From positions 7,697 through 17,094 of the forward strand of contig PCCT01000017.1 of NCBI GenBank assembly GCA_002731985.1: DNA of 9,398 nt, given 5' to 3'. The notes under the pieces are model-generated. The model saw only the letters and a program-made list of their open reading frames with translations. It had not been told where the DNA came from and did not search any database. Origin of the DNA: Nitrospinota bacterium. Lineage in GTDB: Bacteria > Nitrospinota > Nitrospinia > Nitrospinales > VA-1. Both the position numbers and the translations under genes were made by a program. Shown in pieces: positions 6,826 to 9,398 of the stretch. Within the stretch, counting starts at the first letter, position 1. Every line of letters begins with the position of its first letter.

Positions 6826-8118
6826 ATGCCAGAAAAATTCCCCGATTCAGAAGCCGCTAAAAAAGTTATTCAGATAAAAGAAAATTTTGACTTTGAAAAT
6901 GGTCATCTAAGTCCATCACTCAAAGATGATGATAATATTCTCTCTAAGTGTTTTAACTATCACGCTCCGGGACAAGCCAGAGATTTAGGGATCTATCCTT
7001 ATTTCCGTGAAATAGAAGAAACCGGGAGTTCCCATGTTGTCATTGATGGGAAAAGAGTGATTACCATTTCAAGTAATAACTATCTAGGGCTAGCTAAAGA
7101 TCCCAGGGTTATTTCAGCCGGAGTCAATGCGCTGGAAAAATTTGGTATCGGATGCACTGGAAGTCGGTTTCTCAACGGTACGTTGAATTTACACCGCGCC
7201 TTGGAAAAGGATATTTCTGAATTTCTCAATCGCGAAGATTCAATCGTCATGTCAACGGGATTCCAGGCGAATCAAGGGACCATCTCCTGTCTTTTGGGGC
7301 GGAAGGATGTTGCCTTTTCTGATCGTGAAAATCATGCGAGTATTTACGAGGGTTGTGCGGTCGCGCCAGGAAAAACCCTGCGCTATCGTCACAATGATAT
7401 GGAGCACCTCGAATATCTGCTCAAGAAAAATTCCCATATAAAAGGTAAGCTTATTATCACGGATAGTGTTTTTAGTATGAGTGGTGATGTTGCCAATCTC
7501 CCGGATATTGTAAAGCTTGCGAAAAACTATGGCGCTACATTGCTGGTTGATGAGGCTCACGGAATGGGCGTTTTGGGTGACGGTGGAAAAGGGGCTTGTG
7601 AATATTTTAATGTAGAAAAAGATGTTGATATTTATGTGGGTACATTTTCCAAGAGCTTGGGTTCTATCGGGGGCTTTGTTTCTGCCAAGTCAAGTGTGGC
7701 TGAGTACATCCGGCATAAAGCGTCCGCTTTTATTTTTACCGCCGCCTTGCCTCCTGCTTCAGTTGCCGGGGTGATAGAGGGTCTTCGTATTCTGGTTGAT
7801 GACACCGAGCGGAGAACTCGCTTGCATGAAAATACAGCTTATATAAAGAGAGCTTTTTTTGATATGGGAATTCAGGTAAACAATAATCAGGTTCCTATCG
7901 TGCCAATTCAGATAGGTGATGAAGCGCTCACCCTTTATATGAACAGGCTTCTGTTTGATGATGGGGTTTTTGCAGGTGTTGCTGTGTCGCCGGTAGTCCC
8001 TCCCTTGAAAGCAATGATCCGTACCAGTTATACCTGCGAGCACACTCGAGAAGACTTGGATCAAATTTTAGATTCCTTTAAGAAGAACATGAAGCAATTA
8101 GGTGTTTTTCCGCAGTAA
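6826..8118 (+). CDS. spt: Serine palmitoyltransferase-like alpha-oxoamine synthase
   Basis: This 430-residue PLP enzyme belongs to the alpha-oxoamine synthase family, which condenses an amino acid with an acyl thioester and releases CO2. The Schiff-base lysine is K276 in VGTFSKSLGS; H170 (NHASIYEGC), D242 and H245 (VDEAHGMG) complete the PLP site. These match the recalled Sphingomonas Spt residues K265, H159, D231 and H234 with one constant offset of 11. GTFSKS, GSRFLNG and AFIFTAALPP are closer to Spt than to Kbl or BioF. R399 (MIRTSY) would match Spt R390, but the loop before it reads SPVVPPLK and seems to lack the mobile Arg (R378) of Sphingomonas Spt. The ~45-residue N-terminal extension also fits Spt. 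Its stop overlaps the next start as TAATG. Expected product: 3-ketosphinganine from serine and a long-chain acyl-CoA or acyl-ACP. Kbl or a CqsA-like role is possible but less likely given the neighbours. Confidence 0.8.
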   Translation: MPEKFPDSEAAKKVIQIKENFDFENGHLSPSLKDDDNILSKCFNYHAPGQARDLGIYPYFREIEETGSSHVVIDGKRVITISSNNYLGLAKDPRVISAGVNALEKFGIGCTGSRFLNGTLNLHRALEKDISEFLNREDSIVMSTGFQANQGTISCLLGRKDVAFSDRENHASIYEGCAVAPGKTLRYRHNDMEHLEYLLKKNSHIKGKLIITDSVFSMSGDVANLPDIVKLAKNYGATLLVDEAHGMGVLGDGGKGACEYFNVEKDVDIYVGTFSKSLGSIGGFVSAKSSVAEYIRHKASAFIFTAALPPASVAGVIEGLRILVDDTERRTRLHENTAYIKRAFFDMGIQVNNNQVPIVPIQIGDEALTLYMNRLLFDDGVFAGVAVSPVVPPLKAMIRTSYTCEHTREDLDQILDSFKKNMKQLGVFPQ

Positions 8119-9239
8119 TGGTTTTCAGCGTTAAAAATGTACAAACTCCAGCCGATAAAAATCAATTCATTCGATTGCCATGGGAAATTTATGGTGATTA
8201 TTCCTCTTGGGTTCCCCCGCTGATCAGTGAGCGTGAAAAATTCTTGAACCCTGCGTACAATCCATTTTTTAAAGAAGCAGAAGTAGATCTATTTATAGTT
8301 GTTTCAAGCGATCAGACTCCAGTGGGGAGAATAGCCCTAATCGTAAATCGAGCCCATGATCAATTTTATTCCGAGCGGGTGGGATTTTTTGGCATGTTTG
8401 AAGCAATTAATAATAATGAGGTTTCGGGCATGTTACTTAATACGGCTGAGAAATGGTGCCGGGAGAAAAAACTCAGCAAGCTTGTGGGCCCCTTAAATTT
8501 ATCGACCAACCATGAAAGTGGTTTACTCGTGGACGGGTTTGATACTCCACCGGTCATTGGAATGCCCTACAATCCGCCTTACTATGCTGACCAGATTGAA
8601 CAATGGGGACTGAGCAAAGCAAAAGACCTTGTTTCCTTAAGGCTCGAAATAACACAAATTCCCGAATACTTGGAATCGGGAGTCTCTCGCTTGCGGAAAA
8701 GAGATCGCTTTTCAATCCGACCAATACACATGAATCGGTTTAACGAGGAAATGGATATTATGTGGGATGTTTACAACTCGGCGTGGACCGCTAATTGGGG
8801 GTTTGTCCCGATGTCCCGAGAAGAATTTGAATATTCTATTAAAGAGGTAAAAAGTTTTATCAAGCCTGAACATTTCTTAATTGCAGAGGTCAAGGGAGAA
8901 CCTGCCGGATTTTCCCTGGCGTTGCCAGATATCAATCAAGTTTTAAAAAAAATGAATGGAAGGCTCTTTCCACTGGGTTGGGTAAAATTTCTGTGGAATA
9001 AAAATAAGGTGAACTCTTATCGGGTAGTGGCTCTGGGGATAAAGAAAAAATATCGGCGTCTGGGCATCGACGCTGTATTTTATTACGAGAGTTACAAAAA
9101 TTTTTTGGAAGAAAATATAAAGTGGTGCGACATGTCCTGGGTGCTTGAAGATAACAAGGATCTGCTCGCGCCAATGGAACGACTCGGCGGAAGAATATAT
9201 AAAAGGCACAGGATTTATGAACGCAGTTTCCTCTCTTGA
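8118..9239 (+). CDS. GNAT-superfamily N-acyltransferase, candidate bacterial ceramide synthase
   Basis: This 373-residue protein appears to hold two GNAT-like lobes. The N-terminal lobe (about 1-175) has the signature LPWEIYGDYSSWVPPL (20-35), NPFFKEAEV (48-56) and GPLNLSTNHESG (124-135). The C-terminal lobe (about 195-370) has an acyl-CoA-binding-like VALGIKKKYRRLGIDA (304-319) and ends with the beta strand LGGRIYKRHRIYER. Bacterial ceramide synthase (bCerS), described in Caulobacter and unrelated to eukaryotic ceramide synthases, belongs to this N-acyltransferase group and acylates the amine of 3-ketosphinganine. The gene starts inside the stop codon of the spt-like gene (TAATG, 8116-8120) and overlaps the epimerase gene by 23 bp, so the three are probably translated together. 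Family placement is fairly secure; the ceramide role rests mostly on context. An N-acyltransferase of another lipid is the main alternative. Confidence 0.75.
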   Translation: MVFSVKNVQTPADKNQFIRLPWEIYGDYSSWVPPLISEREKFLNPAYNPFFKEAEVDLFIVVSSDQTPVGRIALIVNRAHDQFYSERVGFFGMFEAINNNEVSGMLLNTAEKWCREKKLSKLVGPLNLSTNHESGLLVDGFDTPPVIGMPYNPPYYADQIEQWGLSKAKDLVSLRLEITQIPEYLESGVSRLRKRDRFSIRPIHMNRFNEEMDIMWDVYNSAWTANWGFVPMSREEFEYSIKEVKSFIKPEHFLIAEVKGEPAGFSLALPDINQVLKKMNGRLFPLGWVKFLWNKNKVNSYRVVALGIKKKYRRLGIDAVFYYESYKNFLEENIKWCDMSWVLEDNKDLLAPMERLGGRIYKRHRIYERSFLS

Positions 9240-9398
9240 AAATACAACGGCAGTTGTCACCGGGGCCAGTGGGTTTATAGGAAGCCATTTGGTGGATTAT
9301 CTGGTAGGTCAGGGGTGTATTGTTCACGCCTTGATTCGCAAGACCAGTGATCGTAGGTGGTTGAATGAATCCGATCAAGTTAAAATTCATTTTGCTGA
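9217..9398 (+). CDS. NAD(P)-dependent epimerase/SDR, N-terminal part; candidate ceramide reductase CerR
   Basis: Only 60 codons are in the window; the gene continues past the right edge. The start ATG overlaps the end of the acyltransferase gene by 23 bp in another frame, with AAAAGG (9201-9206) upstream. The sequence shows the beginning of an extended short-chain dehydrogenase: beta strand TAVVTGASGFIGSHLVDYL with the glycine-rich nucleotide motif GxxGxxG (G16, G19, G22), then the second strand VHALIRKTSD. Arg34 at the end of the second strand may favour NADP(H). In Caulobacter an epimerase-like protein, CerR, reduces the ketone of the ceramide precursor and is encoded near spt; position here directly after spt and the acyltransferase fits that. 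A sugar-nucleotide epimerase cannot be excluded from this fragment. Confidence 0.8.
   Translation, partial: MNAVSSLENTTAVVTGASGFIGSHLVDYLVGQGCIVHALIRKTSDRRWLNESDQVKIHFA

Noticed and set aside
6826..8118. BioF or Kbl (biotin or threonine pathway) as the call for the PLP enzyme
   Set aside because: No bio genes or tdh nearby, Spt-like GTFSKS and FTAALPP motifs, and downstream acyltransferase plus epimerase favour Spt.
8932..9390. 152-codon reverse frame across the acyltransferase/epimerase junction
   Set aside because: It lies opposite two well-supported genes, and its sequence looks like antisense translation without family motifs.

Overview
The window reads as chromosomal DNA from a Gram-negative bacterium with moderately AT-rich DNA and tightly packed genes, all on the + strand. 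Supporting features are a multi-TM RND/MMPL lipid-type exporter, YchJ, an RhlE-like DEAD-box helicase and a serine palmitoyltransferase-type enzyme. The phylum cannot be fixed from the sequence. A marine Nitrospinota-, SAR324- or deltaproteobacteria-like lineage is my guess only. I see no phage, IS, CRISPR array, tRNA or rRNA.

Left part (1-1968): a frame that is open from the window edge and stops at 249 (possible C-terminus of an unknown gene) is followed by a leader region and an RhlE-type DEAD-box RNA helicase (481-1854) that ends at a textbook Rho-independent terminator (1940-1968). A ~55-bp imperfect direct repeat lies just after the stop at 249 and again just after the helicase stop. 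Each copy is followed by a hairpin.

Middle part (1969-3101): a ~180-bp promoter-like spacer carrying a 22-bp dyad precedes two small housekeeping-type genes, a GIY-YIG domain protein with an extra C-terminal tail and a YchJ/SEC-C protein.

Right part (3151-9398) is the most interesting. It holds an 813-residue RND/MMPL exporter, a histidine-box fatty-acid desaturase/hydroxylase, a serine palmitoyltransferase-like PLP enzyme, a two-lobed GNAT-type N-acyltransferase, and the start of an NAD(P)-dependent epimerase/SDR. The last three overlap in series (TAATG, then a 23-bp overlap). Their order matches the bacterial ceramide route: Spt condenses serine with a fatty acyl thioester, bCerS N-acylates the product, and the epimerase-like CerR reduces the ketone. 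The desaturase could modify the chain and the RND protein could move the lipid to the outer membrane. I therefore read this as a candidate sphingolipid synthesis, modification and transport locus. The enzyme families are well supported. The pathway assignment and the roles of the desaturase and exporter are inference.
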